Source of the DNA: Nitrosovibrio tenuis | Lineage (GTDB): Bacteria; Pseudomonadota; Gammaproteobacteria; Burkholderiales; Nitrosomonadaceae | Reading direction: 5' to 3' | Length of the DNA: 64,000 bases | NCBI RefSeq assembly: GCF_900109785.1 | Contig: NZ_FOBH01000005.1 | Coordinates: 62,001-126,000, forward strand | Program-made: the position numbers and the translations under genes | Shown: positions 11,738-19,823 of the stretch, piece by piece | Position numbering within the stretch: the first letter of the stretch is position 1 | How the letters are laid out: every line of letters begins with the position of its first letter | Notes under the pieces: model-generated | Told to the model about the DNA's origin: nothing | The model's database searches: none | The model's input: only the letters and a program-made list of their open reading frames with translations

Positions 11738-12250
11738 ATGTCGCTGGCCGCTGTCCTGCTGTATTCGATAGTAACGCTGTGGCTGGTCATCACGTTATTG
11801 GCGCAACATTCGCGTTTTCAGCCTCTTATTAACACATTCAATGCACTGCATGTTATTCCACGCTGGACTTTCTTCGCACCGAATCCCGGCGTCAGGGATT
11901 ACCATTTGGTAATAAGGGAGCGTTGCGGCGACGGACGCTTGACATGCTGGAGAAGCGTTCCCGTCTATTCCTCCCGGCCGAGATTCGGGTATGTCTGGAA
12001 CCCTCAAAAGCGCTCATCCAAGATCATGAATGACGCTGTCCAGGCAATAAAATTGCTATTGAAGCGCGAGAATATTGGTACCGCCGGGATTCCTTTTACT
12101 GTACCTTACCTGCTTCTCTTGTATTACGCGGCGCATGCCGTGCCGCCTGAGCCGGACGCCGTAGAATTTCAAATCGCCATTATCGAATCAACGGGGCATG
12201 ATGAGCGAAAACTGGAGTGCTCCTTCCTCTCCAGTTTCCATGGCAGGTGA
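11738..12250 (+). CDS. SdpA-like single-span membrane protein
   Basis: A 170-residue protein with one N-terminal hydrophobic span (residues ~4-21), then a soluble domain. The motif IPRWTFFAPNPGVRDY (40-55), with Trp-x-Phe-Phe followed by Asn-Pro, is reminiscent of SdpA, the membrane-associated partner of SdpB in maturation of the Bacillus SDP cannibalism toxin; the SdpA pattern was recalled, not searched. The C-terminal half has a short hydrophobic patch (TVPYLLLLYYAAHAV). It starts 8 bases after the peptide gene and overlaps the next gene by up to 53 bases, indicating coupled translation. No catalytic residues are obvious. Confidence 0.65.
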   Translation: MSLAAVLLYSIVTLWLVITLLAQHSRFQPLINTFNALHVIPRWTFFAPNPGVRDYHLVIRERCGDGRLTCWRSVPVYSSRPRFGYVWNPQKRSSKIMNDAVQAIKLLLKRENIGTAGIPFTVPYLLLLYYAAHAVPPEPDAVEFQIAIIESTGHDERKLECSFLSSFHGR

Positions 12251-13079
12251 AGCAGGGGTCCTGGTGGAGATCGCTTTATGTCTCGTCATAACCAAATTTT
12301 TATTGGCCGCCTGGTCGCTGCTCTCCGCGGCGGAATGGTTCTTTAATCTTCATCTCTTCCGCACAAACGGTCTGTTATCGTGGGCTGTTCTGCGCTTGCG
12401 GCCAAACCTGATCTGTACCCCTGCCATTCGCCCGTATGTGCATTCCGAACGCGTTGTGATAGCGGTCTTGTTGTGCCGTATTGCTGCCGCGCTTGCGTTG
12501 CTCACGCCCTACCCGGGCCCGGCAGATTTACCGTGCAGCAGCATCATTTTGCTCTCATGTTTTTATATATCCCGCCGCACGTGGTTTGGGGGCGACGGAT
12601 CGGATCAGATGGGAATGGTCATCGCCGCGGGAGTGGCTATCATGTCAGCCGGAATAGCTTTCAATGATAACCACCTGGTTTTATCCGGGGTTCTGGCAAT
12701 CGGTGGGCAAGCGACATTAGCCTACTTCGTAGCGGGCGCGGCAAAGCTCGCTTCACCCGTTTGGCGTGACGGAAGCGCATTGATGGGAGTAATGAAAACT
12801 CAATCGTACGGGCATCCATCGGCGGTTTATTTTGGTGAACATCGCCCCCGTTTTTGCTCATTCGTCTGCTGGACCACCATCGTAACGGAAATGCTGTTTC
12901 CACTCATCTTGTTTGCCCCCCCGGCTCTGGCGATTGCAGGCCTCTTGTGCTTCGCCGCATTTCATTTTTCCAATGCTTATTTTATGGGACTGAATGCGTT
13001 TGTCTGGCCCTTTCTCGCGACCTATCCATCGCTAATGGTAGCAAACTCATTGATTCGCGACTGGCTGGGATGGGCATGA
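12198..13079 (+). CDS. SdpB/HTTM-like polytopic membrane protein
   Basis: A 293-residue integral membrane protein with about six to eight hydrophobic segments. It resembles the HTTM family (horizontally transferred transmembrane domain), which includes SdpB and the transmembrane part of vitamin K-dependent gamma-carboxylase. Family-like elements are RTWFGGDGSDQMG (~128-140) and LAYFVAGAAKLASPVWRDG (~174-192), where Lys183 occupies the segment holding the functional Lys in carboxylases, and FHFSNAYFMGLNAFVWPF (~255-272). ATG 12198 overlaps the preceding gene by 53 bases; ATG 12240 would overlap by 11 and is an alternative start. Its stop overlaps the next start as ATGA, so translation is coupled. 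Whether it has enzymatic activity cannot be told. Confidence 0.75.
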   Translation: MMSENWSAPSSPVSMAGEAGVLVEIALCLVITKFLLAAWSLLSAAEWFFNLHLFRTNGLLSWAVLRLRPNLICTPAIRPYVHSERVVIAVLLCRIAAALALLTPYPGPADLPCSSIILLSCFYISRRTWFGGDGSDQMGMVIAAGVAIMSAGIAFNDNHLVLSGVLAIGGQATLAYFVAGAAKLASPVWRDGSALMGVMKTQSYGHPSAVYFGEHRPRFCSFVCWTTIVTEMLFPLILFAPPALAIAGLLCFAAFHFSNAYFMGLNAFVWPFLATYPSLMVANSLIRDWLGWA

Positions 13080-13474
13080 TGTCGACGGATGAGAATGATT
13101 CCGACCGGTTGCTTGTCGTGTACGACGGCGATTGCCCGCTCTGCGCAAACTTCGTCAGGTTCTATTCCGTGCGTAAAAATGCGGGCGACGTGGAACTGAT
13201 CAATGCCAGGGAAAGACCCGGCCTCGTTCGGGAATTGCGCTCCAAAGGAATGGAGATCAATGACGGCATGATTGTCATGTGGCACGGGCATCACTACTAT
13301 GGCGCAGAAGGCATGCACCTTTTGTCTATACTCGGTAATGACTCCGGCGCGGTCGGCATGCTGAACCGGTTATTGTTCCACAATAAAAAAATTGCCGCGG
13401 CAGTTTATCCAGCCCTCGCAGCCGGGCGCAGATTGACCTTGTCGTTACTTCGACGCAAACTCATTCCGCGCTAG
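13076..13474 (+). CDS. DCC family thiol-disulfide oxidoreductase
   Basis: A 132-residue soluble protein of the DCC1-like family (DUF393), named for its Asp-Cys-Cys motif. After a short polar lead it shows VVYDGDCPLCANFVRFY (residues ~14-30) with the redox-like CPLC at 20-23, then a thioredoxin-like fold. ATG at 13076 overlaps the stop of the HTTM gene (ATGA), the clearest evidence that they work together; DCC domains are often encoded beside or fused to HTTM proteins. The frame is open further upstream, to 12854, but that part lies inside the HTTM gene. The likely role is thiol-disulfide exchange supporting the membrane protein or its peptide substrate. Confidence 0.85.
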   Translation: MMSTDENDSDRLLVVYDGDCPLCANFVRFYSVRKNAGDVELINARERPGLVRELRSKGMEINDGMIVMWHGHHYYGAEGMHLLSILGNDSGAVGMLNRLLFHNKKIAAAVYPALAAGRRLTLSLLRRKLIPR

Positions 13475-13793
13475 AGATACCGCTTACCTCCCCCCTGGAG
13501 CGACCGCGCAGGATGGAGCAGTGCCTTTCGCAGGAAGTGTTCGACCTGAGAGTGAGTGTACCGACATCATAATGCCCTCAACACGGTCGTGGCATCCCCT
13601 TCGCTGCCCGATCGCTTCGCGGGTCCTGGCGCCGTTCTTTATTAAGCGCGCAGCAAAGTTTATACTATTCGCCCTGCCGTCCTAATGCCTCAGTTTGAGC
13701 AACTTCATTTTTTTCCCGTGCTTTTGCCAAAGCCGCTAATAGCCCCTACCCCAAATTTAAATGAAAGCTTTACGTTACGACCACAATTAAGCC
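13475..13793. other. Gap before proB with a weak promoter candidate
   Basis: No supported gene. A possible sigma-70 promoter for proB is TTTATT (13638-13643), a 17-base spacer and TATACT (13661-13666). The open frame at 13685-13924 runs into proB in another frame and is not credible. Confidence 0.35.
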
Positions 13794-14912
13794 ATGCAAT
13801 CCATCGTAAAAGGTTCCCGGCGCATCGTCGTCAAGGTCGGCAGCAGCTTGGTCACGAACCAGGGACAAGGGCTGGATCATGCCGCGCTTGCGTGCTGGGC
13901 AGAGCAAATTGCCAAGCTCAATGAAATGGATAAAGAAGTCGTGCTGGTATCTTCCGGAGCAATAGCGGAAGGTATGCAGCGCCTCAAATGGAAAAAGCGT
14001 CCTCATGCATTGTATGAATTGCAGGCCGCTGCGGCAGTTGGGCAAATGGGGCTTGTGCAGGCTTACGAATCCTGTTTTCGTGCTCATGGCCTGCATGCCG
14101 CGCAAATACTGCTCACTCATGAGGATCTGTCGGACCGGAAACGTTACCTCAATGCCCGCTCGACGTTACTTGCCCTGCTTGGCATGAACGTGATTCCCGT
14201 CATCAACGAGAACGACACCGTTGCAACCGACGAAATTCGCTTTGGGGACAACGACACCCTTGCTGCGCTGGTCACCAATTTGATCGAGGCCGATGTGCTG
14301 ATAATCCTCACCGACCAGGGTGGACTATTTACCGCCGACCCGCGCAAGAACACCCAGGCCCGGCTGGTTGAGGAAGCCAGAGCCGGAGACCCTGCCATTG
14401 AAGCGATGGCGGGCGGCGCGGGCAGCGACATCGGGCGCGGCGGCATGCTGACCAAAGTGCTGGCCGCAAAGCGTGCCGCACGCAGTGGGGCACATACCGT
14501 AATCGCATCCGGACACGAGCCCGGCGTCCTGATTCAACTCGCTGAAGGAAATGCGGTTGGCACGCAACTATTGGCTGAAACCATGATGCTGGCAGCGCGT
14601 AAACAATGGCTCGCCGACCATCTGCAGATGCGCGGAAACATTACCCTGGACGAAGGTGCCGTGAAAGCGCTCGCGGTCGGCGGCAAGAGTCTGCTGTCGA
14701 TAGGCGTCACGAATGTCAGCGGCAACTTCGAACGCGGCGAAGTGGTGGGTTGCCTGGACGCACGAGGAAAAGAAATCGCTCGGGGATTAGTCAATTACAG
14801 CGCCGCGGAAACACGCAGAATACTGCGGCGGACAAGCAACGAAATCGAGGCCATTTTGGGTTATGTGGGCGAACCCGAACTCATCCATAGGGATAATCTG
14901 GTTTTGCTTTAG
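13794..14912 (+). CDS. proB: Glutamate 5-kinase
   Basis: A 372-residue cytoplasmic enzyme that phosphorylates glutamate in the first step of proline synthesis and is feedback-inhibited by proline in the family. The amino-acid-kinase domain (residues ~1-260) shows [40 protein letters not shown] and [16 protein letters not shown] domain follows ([13 protein letters not shown] to the C-terminus). The length matches long-form ProB. In related genomes it usually follows obgE directly; here it is separated by the SdpAB-like module. Confidence 0.97.
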   Translation: MQSIVKGSRRIVVKVGSSLVTNQGQGLDHAALACWAEQIAKLNEMDKEVVLVSSGAIAEGMQRLKWKKRPHALYELQAAAAVGQMGLVQAYESCFRAHGLHAAQILLTHEDLSDRKRYLNARSTLLALLGMNVIPVINENDTVATDEIRFGDNDTLAALVTNLIEADVLIILTDQGGLFTADPRKNTQARLVEEARAGDPAIEAMAGGAGSDIGRGGMLTKVLAAKRAARSGAHTVIASGHEPGVLIQLAEGNAVGTQLLAETMMLAARKQWLADHLQMRGNITLDEGAVKALAVGGKSLLSIGVTNVSGNFERGEVVGCLDARGKEIARGLVNYSAAETRRILRRTSNEIEAILGYVGEPELIHRDNLVLL

Positions 14913-15001
14913 CCCCAGCCCTTTAGCCCAAATCCTGAAAGCTGGCGTAGAATATCGCTAAAGATCGCAGCCGCAATGTCTTACTATCTCCGAGGACTAT
15001 C

Positions 15002-15334
15002 ATGAAACCGCTCACCGAAATTGACGCCCATTTTTCAACCAGCCCGCAGATCGACCCTGAGGACTTAATTGACATCAAGGCGGCCGGTTTTAAAAGTGTG
15101 ATCTGCAACCGTCCGGATAGCGAGGATGGCGGCGCTCATCCGGATCATAACTTTCTTGAATCTGAAGCACGAAAATTGGGCTTGGAGTTTGCCTACCTGC
15201 CCGTCATACCTGGACAGATAAACGACGGGCATGTCGCGCAATTCAAAACCCTGATCGACAAATTGCCTGGGCCCGTCCTGGGCTATTGCCGCATGGGAAT
15301 GCGGGCAAAGACGCTTTACGAGCGATCGAGGTGA
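15002..15334 (+). CDS. TIGR01244/BLH-type phosphatase-like (DUF442) protein
   Basis: A 110-residue protein of the beta-lactamase-hydrolase-like family, a compact dual-specificity-phosphatase fold sometimes linked to sulfide or sulfur metabolism. Features are the N-terminal TEIDAHFSTSPQIDPEDL, GFKSVICNRPD, and the signature loop GYCRMGMRAKTL, which corresponds to the Cys-x5-Arg phosphatase loop (Cys and final Arg both present). It ends only a few residues after this loop, at the short end for the family, so the last helix may be trimmed. A gagg ribosome site precedes ATG 15002. The substrate is unknown. Confidence 0.8.
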   Translation: MKPLTEIDAHFSTSPQIDPEDLIDIKAAGFKSVICNRPDSEDGGAHPDHNFLESEARKLGLEFAYLPVIPGQINDGHVAQFKTLIDKLPGPVLGYCRMGMRAKTLYERSR

Positions 15335-15376
15335 CTGTGGAGAGGAAGGGAATATCCGGTTCGGGAATATTCGGTT

Positions 15377-15907
15377 CTAGTACCGGACAGCTCGCGGATG
15401 AATCCCGGCTTTCAAGGCCCGGATAGCCTCGTCGGTATCTCTAACCATATCAACTCCGAGCGGGCAGAAAAAATACCGGTAAAGCGCTCGCTGCGGGTAA
15501 TTTTGGGCAATATTTTCCAGATTGACCCATTTCGACATTCGTGCCTGAATCCAGGTATTATTGTTACGGCCGTAGGCATACGTTCTTTTTTCCGCGGTCT
15601 GGCAACGTATACCCTCATAGCTTACATTCATTGCGCCTGAAGGTGATTTGGTCACGAGGCTAAAACGCACAACGTTATCCTCTCCCAGCGAGATGGATGG
15701 AGCATCGACGTAATGCGAGTTGGCGCTCGCCGGACCGGCATCGAATTGCAGAAGATTTTCAGTCTGAGGATAAGGTGGCAATTGTGCCTGTATCTCGATC
15801 CAGGGTTTTTCATTCTCAAACTCGTAGTCGGCAACGTCTTTTTGTGCATAAGCTGTAGGCGAAGCTATAGCCGGAACCGAGCACAGCAACAGCAAAAGTC
15901 TCTTCAT
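15377..15907 (-). CDS. CNP1-like family exported protein
   Basis: A 176-residue protein with a Sec signal peptide (MKRLLLLLCSVPAIASPTAYA, cleavage near residue 21). The mature part resembles the CNP1-like family (uncharacterised, named from a meningococcal protein), with EFENEKPWIEIQAQLPPYP, VSYEGIRCQTAEKRTYAYG and a C-terminal CPLGVDMVRDTDEAIRALK. It is likely periplasmic. Its start shares base 15907 with the stop of the DUF3501 gene, so it is probably the last gene of the rubrerythrin operon. The function is unknown. Confidence 0.8.
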   Translation of the reverse strand: MKRLLLLLCSVPAIASPTAYAQKDVADYEFENEKPWIEIQAQLPPYPQTENLLQFDAGPASANSHYVDAPSISLGEDNVVRFSLVTKSPSGAMNVSYEGIRCQTAEKRTYAYGRNNNTWIQARMSKWVNLENIAQNYPQRALYRYFFCPLGVDMVRDTDEAIRALKAGIHPRAVRY

Positions 15908-16506
15908 TACGCAGCGATACTCGAAGTCAAATCATTGAGTAAGGATTCCCGCACTGCCCCAGTCACCGATTCAGGTGGCGCGTTATAGGCGGGATGGTCG
16001 ATACCCATGCTCAAGGGTGCGCCATGGCGCAGCGCTTCAATCATGGAGGGGGCGAGCTCAAAACGCAGGAAATGTACTGATGAGGTCTTTTCCCCGGTAT
16101 CTCGCTCCAGGTCCTCATCGGCAACGGCATAAATCTGATCAAACGCTTCTACTTTCACCCATACCCCATCTTGGATTCCGATCAATTCCCTTAGCCTCGC
16201 GGCGCGCTCGGCCGGGTCGGGAAATTCGATCATCATGGTCGCTTTCCAGTTGGCGCCATCCGGAACCAGGGGGCCGTACGCTTCCAGCTCCTCCTGTATG
16301 CCAGCTTCATCAAAAATCTTTTCCGCCCGAAGCATTTCCTGAATCTGATACCGTATCGTCAGCTCGTCCTCAAAAATGAGCGTTACATTTTCCCCAAGAT
16401 GAATCTTGCGGTTTTTCTTGTGCGCCATGACCCGGGCGCGGAAATCCTGCCGTGCTTTGGCATAGGCCTCGAGGGTCAACAGGCTATCGCGGTTAATCAA
16501 GGGCAT
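15907..16506 (-). CDS. DUF3501 family protein
   Basis: A 199-residue cytoplasmic protein beginning MPLINRDSLLTLEAYAKARQ and containing NRKIHLGENVTLIFEDELTI and YQIQEMLRAEKIFDE, all typical of DUF3501. The frame extends to 16569, but the extra codons run into a repeat and do not fit the family, so ATG 16506 is used. In many proteobacteria DUF3501 follows a rubrerythrin and an HdrD/GlpC-like Fe-S protein, as here, which suggests a shared role in oxidative or redox stress. No enzymatic motif is visible. Confidence 0.85.
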   Translation of the reverse strand: MPLINRDSLLTLEAYAKARQDFRARVMAHKKNRKIHLGENVTLIFEDELTIRYQIQEMLRAEKIFDEAGIQEELEAYGPLVPDGANWKATMMIEFPDPAERAARLRELIGIQDGVWVKVEAFDQIYAVADEDLERDTGEKTSSVHFLRFELAPSMIEALRHGAPLSMGIDHPAYNAPPESVTGAVRESLLNDLTSSIAA

Positions 16507-16560
16507 TTTAATTTCATATGTGTCGAATGAGCGGCGGCGTGTTTGAATAACGATCCGGCC

Positions 16561-16627
16561 AAGCCCCACTCAGTCAAGCCCCACTCAGTCAAGTCCCACT
16601 CAGTCATGTCCCACTCATCACGTCCCA
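16561..16627. repeat. 15-bp tandem repeat between Fe-S protein and DUF3501 genes
   Basis: About four imperfect 15-base units of the form aagccccactcagtc, the last two drifting (aagtcccactcagtc, atgtcccactcatca), fill the whole spacer between the two genes. On the transcribed strand the units are G-rich and could have arisen by slippage. A role is not evident, but copy number should vary between strains. Confidence 0.85.
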
Positions 16628-17968
16628 CTATTCAAGTCCATAGGCGATGCGCATGAGCGTCAGCGGGTGCTGTTTCTGTGCCTTGGTATCGCCCATTCCC
16701 TGTTCGATATGACGGGCGGCAATGGCACAATCGGAGCTGATGTAATCCGGGCTGGACGCGGCCATTTGCCTGAATACCGGCTTGCCAATTTTCATCGATT
16801 CGGCAAAATGCTCGGTTTTGACGCCCCAGGTTCCGTCGTGGCCGGAGCAGCGTTCCACAACATTCACCTTGGTCCCCGGTATCATTTGAAGCATTTCCCT
16901 GGTCTTCTGCCCGACATTTTGCACGCGTAAATGGCAAGGGATGTGGTAGGAAACATTACCCAGAGGCTGCGTGAAATCAGTTTTCAACAAGCCATCCCGG
17001 TTCCGTAACATCAGGTACTCGAACGGATCGAACATTGACTCCGCCACCGCTTTTACGTCCCCATCGTCGGGAAACATGAGCGGCAATTCCTGCTTGTACA
17101 TGAGTGTGCATGATGGCACAGCAGTCAATATCGCATATCCTTCCTTTGCCAGTTTCGCCAAAGGTGGAATATTCCTCGTTTTGAGTTCCTTCACTGCCTG
17201 CAGATCACCCAGTTCCAGCTTCGGCATTCCGCAACACGCCTCTTTTTCCACCAGATGCACCGGAATCTCGTTGTGATCGAGTATTTTCACCAGATCGTGC
17301 CCGATTCCCGGTTCATTGTAATTGATGTAGCAGGTGGCATAGATCGCCACCTTGCCCGATGTTCTGGCGCCGTCCCGAACCTCGTGCGATGAATTGATCC
17401 GCGCGTTAGGACGGAACCTGCGGCTGTCATACTCGGGCAATTTCCGCTCAGCATGAATACCCAGCATATTATCCATCAGCTTGCGAGCTGCTGGCGCTTT
17501 GTTCATGGCATTGACTGTCTGCGCCACCACGGGAATACTCGCCAGCTTACCCATCGCATCGGTACTGGAGAGCAATTTATCGCGTAAACGGATGTCCCCT
17601 TTTTTATGCTTGACCGCTTTGGCGCGTAACATCAGATGTGGAAAATCGATATCCCACGGATGGGGGGGAACATAAGGGCACTTCGTCATGAAGCACATAT
17701 CACAGAGATAGCAGCGATCTGCCACCTCCCAGAATTTCTGCTTTTCCACCCCATCCAACTCGCCTGTCGATCCCTCGTCTATGAGATCGAACAAGCGCGG
17801 AAATGCCGTGCACAGGTTGACGCAGCGGCGGCAGCCGTGGCAAATGTCGAAGACGCGCTCCATCTCGGCGAACAACTTGGGTTCGTCATAAAAATCCGGA
17901 TTTTCCCAATCGAGCGGATGACGCTTCGGTGGCTCCAGGCTTCCTTCTCGGGTGGTCATGCCATGCAA
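16628..17968 (-). CDS. GlpC/HdrD-like (Fe-S)-binding protein with CCG domains
   Basis: A 446-residue redox protein. Two 4Fe-4S ferredoxin clusters lie near residues 43-105 (CHGCRRCVNLC; CYLCDMCFMTKCP), followed by two cysteine-rich CCG-type domains (ACCGMPKLELGD in the first, RCSGHDGTWG in the second), as in anaerobic glycerol-3-phosphate dehydrogenase subunit C and heterodisulfide reductase subunit D. It has no membrane span. It lies between rubrerythrin (upstream, 93 bases) and DUF3501 (downstream), a recurrent trio. It probably moves electrons to or from rubrerythrin or a thiol partner; this is inferred from context. Confidence 0.88.
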   Translation of the reverse strand: MHGMTTREGSLEPPKRHPLDWENPDFYDEPKLFAEMERVFDICHGCRRCVNLCTAFPRLFDLIDEGSTGELDGVEKQKFWEVADRCYLCDMCFMTKCPYVPPHPWDIDFPHLMLRAKAVKHKKGDIRLRDKLLSSTDAMGKLASIPVVAQTVNAMNKAPAARKLMDNMLGIHAERKLPEYDSRRFRPNARINSSHEVRDGARTSGKVAIYATCYINYNEPGIGHDLVKILDHNEIPVHLVEKEACCGMPKLELGDLQAVKELKTRNIPPLAKLAKEGYAILTAVPSCTLMYKQELPLMFPDDGDVKAVAESMFDPFEYLMLRNRDGLLKTDFTQPLGNVSYHIPCHLRVQNVGQKTREMLQMIPGTKVNVVERCSGHDGTWGVKTEHFAESMKIGKPVFRQMAASSPDYISSDCAIAARHIEQGMGDTKAQKQHPLTLMRIAYGLE

Positions 17969-18061
17969 AAAATTGGATGGGAAATAAACAGCGCGAATCT
18001 AGAGCGAGCGACGGCCGGACCGGCGCTCGGTCCGGGCCATCCGTTATTTTGCTTAAGAATA

Positions 18062-18484
18062 TTATTCAGCCAGGTTATCCAGGGCTTTCTGAAAGCGATT
18101 GGCGTGAGAGCGCTCGGCCTTCGCCAAAGTCTCGAACCAATCGGCGATTTCATCAAAACCTTCTTCCCGCGCGGACTTGGCCATGCCGGGATACATATCG
18201 GTGTATTCGTGAGTTTCGCCAGCGATGGCTGCCTGGAGATTTTCCCGCGATGATCCGATAGGCAGGCCCGTAGCCGGGTCGCCACTCGCTTCAAGATACT
18301 CCAGATGACCATGGGCATGCCCGGTTTCGCCTTCGGCCGTGGAACGGAAGACCGTCGCCACATCGTTTTGGCCTTCCACATCCGCCTTGGCAGCAAAGTA
18401 GAGATAACGGCGGTTTGCCTGGGATTCTCCGGCAAAGGCCGCCTTCAGATTCCCTTCAGTTTTCGATCCCTTAAGTTCCATCAC
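18062..18484 (-). CDS. Rubrerythrin (rubredoxin-less)
   Basis: A 140-residue ferritin-like diiron protein that reduces peroxide. The four-helix bundle carries the carboxylate/His ligands in [49 protein letters not shown] and [16 protein letters not shown]. The C-terminal rubredoxin domain of classical rubrerythrin is missing (the protein ends DNLAE), so it needs a separate electron donor, perhaps the Fe-S protein encoded next. An AGGAGAG ribosome site precedes the start. It is the first gene of the operon running to 15377. Confidence 0.93.
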   Translation of the reverse strand: MMELKGSKTEGNLKAAFAGESQANRRYLYFAAKADVEGQNDVATVFRSTAEGETGHAHGHLEYLEASGDPATGLPIGSSRENLQAAIAGETHEYTDMYPGMAKSAREEGFDEIADWFETLAKAERSHANRFQKALDNLAE

Positions 18485-18521
18485 TCTCTCCTGTGGTTAA
18501 TGGTTTTAATGAAATTAATAT

Positions 18522-18550
18522 CTTAAAATACTTCGAAGTAGTGTACTCAA
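18522..18550 (-). promoter_or_regulatory. Candidate rubrerythrin promoter with an embedded palindrome
   Basis: On the minus strand TTGAGT (18550-18545) and TTTAAG (18527-18522) are 17 bases apart. The spacer contains a perfect 12-base palindrome, tacttcgaagta (18529-18540). A dyad sitting between -35 and -10 is a common operator position for a repressor. Neither the regulator nor its ligand can be named. Confidence 0.45.
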
Positions 18551-18707
18551 CCGCATGAATTGATCAGGCTAAAGCCGAACCGTAGGAGACTATCGAAGGG
18601 AAGATGGCTTGTCAACTATCGTCCGGTTGAGCATTCACGCTATCTGCACGCAGCCATACCTCAGCCATGTACTGCATCATCACTCGGGCGGATATGGTAG
18701 AGCTCGA

Positions 18708-18747
18708 ATTCCCCATTCCCCATTCCCCATTCCTCGTTCCCCGTTCG
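18708..18747. repeat. 7-bp attcccc tandem repeat
   Basis: About five near-identical copies of attcccc (the last ones attcctc, gttcccc) lie in the non-coding space between rubrerythrin and the 2-hydroxyacid dehydrogenase gene. It is a simple-sequence repeat with no evident function and probably variable in length. Confidence 0.75.
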
Positions 18748-18776
18748 TATTCATGAGGCTGGCGTCCAAGTTATGC

Positions 18777-19727
18777 TCAGGTAACCAGGTTCTGCGGCTT
18801 TCCCGCCACCCAGGCTTCGATATTATCGATCAACTGATCGGCGAGAACCTGCATGGCCTGATCCGAAGCCCAGGCCACGTGGGGCGTCAGGATGAAATTG
18901 GGCCGGCGCAGGTCGAGTAACGGATTGCCATTTACCGGCGGCTCTTCGGTGAGCACGTCAAAACCCGCTCCAGCGATCAACCCTTCATCCAGCGCCTGAA
19001 CCAGCGCAGCCTCGTTGACCAACCCACCTCGCGCAGTATTGATCAGCAGTGCGCTGCGCTTCATTTTGCGCAATTCCTCGATACCGATCAGGTTTTGTGT
19101 GGCGGGTGTTAACGGACAGTGCAGGGAGAGAACATCCGACTCGGCCATGACCTGATCCAATGGAGTGAGCCTTACCTCTTTCTTTTTAGAGGAGTCATGA
19201 TAGGCGAACAGCACGCGCATTCCAAAACCCCGCGCGATCGCGGCGGTTCCCTGCCCAATCGCACCCTCTCCTATTATTCCCATTGTGGAACCAGACAGCT
19301 CGCTAATATGATGGGTGAACAGACAGAATTGCTCCGATTTCTGCCATGCCCCCTGCTCGATTTCGTACCGGTAGGCCACTAGATTCCGCCGTAATGCAAG
19401 TACCAGCGCAAACACATGCTCCGGCACGGTATGGATAGCGTAATTGCGGATGTTCGCCACGGCGATGCCGCGGTTGCGGCAGGCAGCAATATCGATACCA
19501 TTATATCCGGTTGCGGAAATCGCCACCATTTTCAGCTTGGGCAGTTGCGCGAGGATCTCATTGCTCAACTGCACTTTGTTAATGATTGCCACTGTCGCAA
19601 ACCGTAGTCGCGCAACAATCTGATCAGGAGGCGTGTGGGCGTATTCCTCATAAGTATGCTCGAACCTCGGCCGGCGCACCCGCGCCTTGAGCGAGTCCCG
19701 TTCCAGAACAACGACATGATGGCTCAT
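18777..19727 (-). CDS. D-2-hydroxyacid dehydrogenase (glycerate/hydroxypyruvate type)
   Basis: A 316-residue NAD(P)-dependent oxidoreductase. The Rossmann motif is GIIGEGAIGQGTAAIARGFG (~152-171). Catalytic residues follow the family order: Arg in LINTARGGLVNEAAL, Glu in GAGFDVLTEEPP and His in LTPHVAWAS. The N-terminal substrate domain includes KMVAISATGYNGIDIAAC. It resembles hydroxypyruvate/glycerate dehydrogenases, which in autotrophs recycle glycolate-derived carbon, but the substrate is not certain. It stands alone, with a gap of about 290 bases on its 3' side. Confidence 0.88.
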   Translation of the reverse strand: MSHHVVVLERDSLKARVRRPRFEHTYEEYAHTPPDQIVARLRFATVAIINKVQLSNEILAQLPKLKMVAISATGYNGIDIAACRNRGIAVANIRNYAIHTVPEHVFALVLALRRNLVAYRYEIEQGAWQKSEQFCLFTHHISELSGSTMGIIGEGAIGQGTAAIARGFGMRVLFAYHDSSKKKEVRLTPLDQVMAESDVLSLHCPLTPATQNLIGIEELRKMKRSALLINTARGGLVNEAALVQALDEGLIAGAGFDVLTEEPPVNGNPLLDLRRPNFILTPHVAWASDQAMQVLADQLIDNIEAWVAGKPQNLVT

Positions 19728-19823
19728 GCTTATTCACTCCTCTTCGAACCGATACATAGCTATACATTACCCAGCGCATGCGGTTATGTTATGGAAGCGC
19801 TCGGCGGAAGCGCGAGCCTGCAT

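Noticed and set aside
13685-13924. 79-codon frame upstream of and into proB
   Set aside because: Runs into proB in a different phase; no family resemblance.
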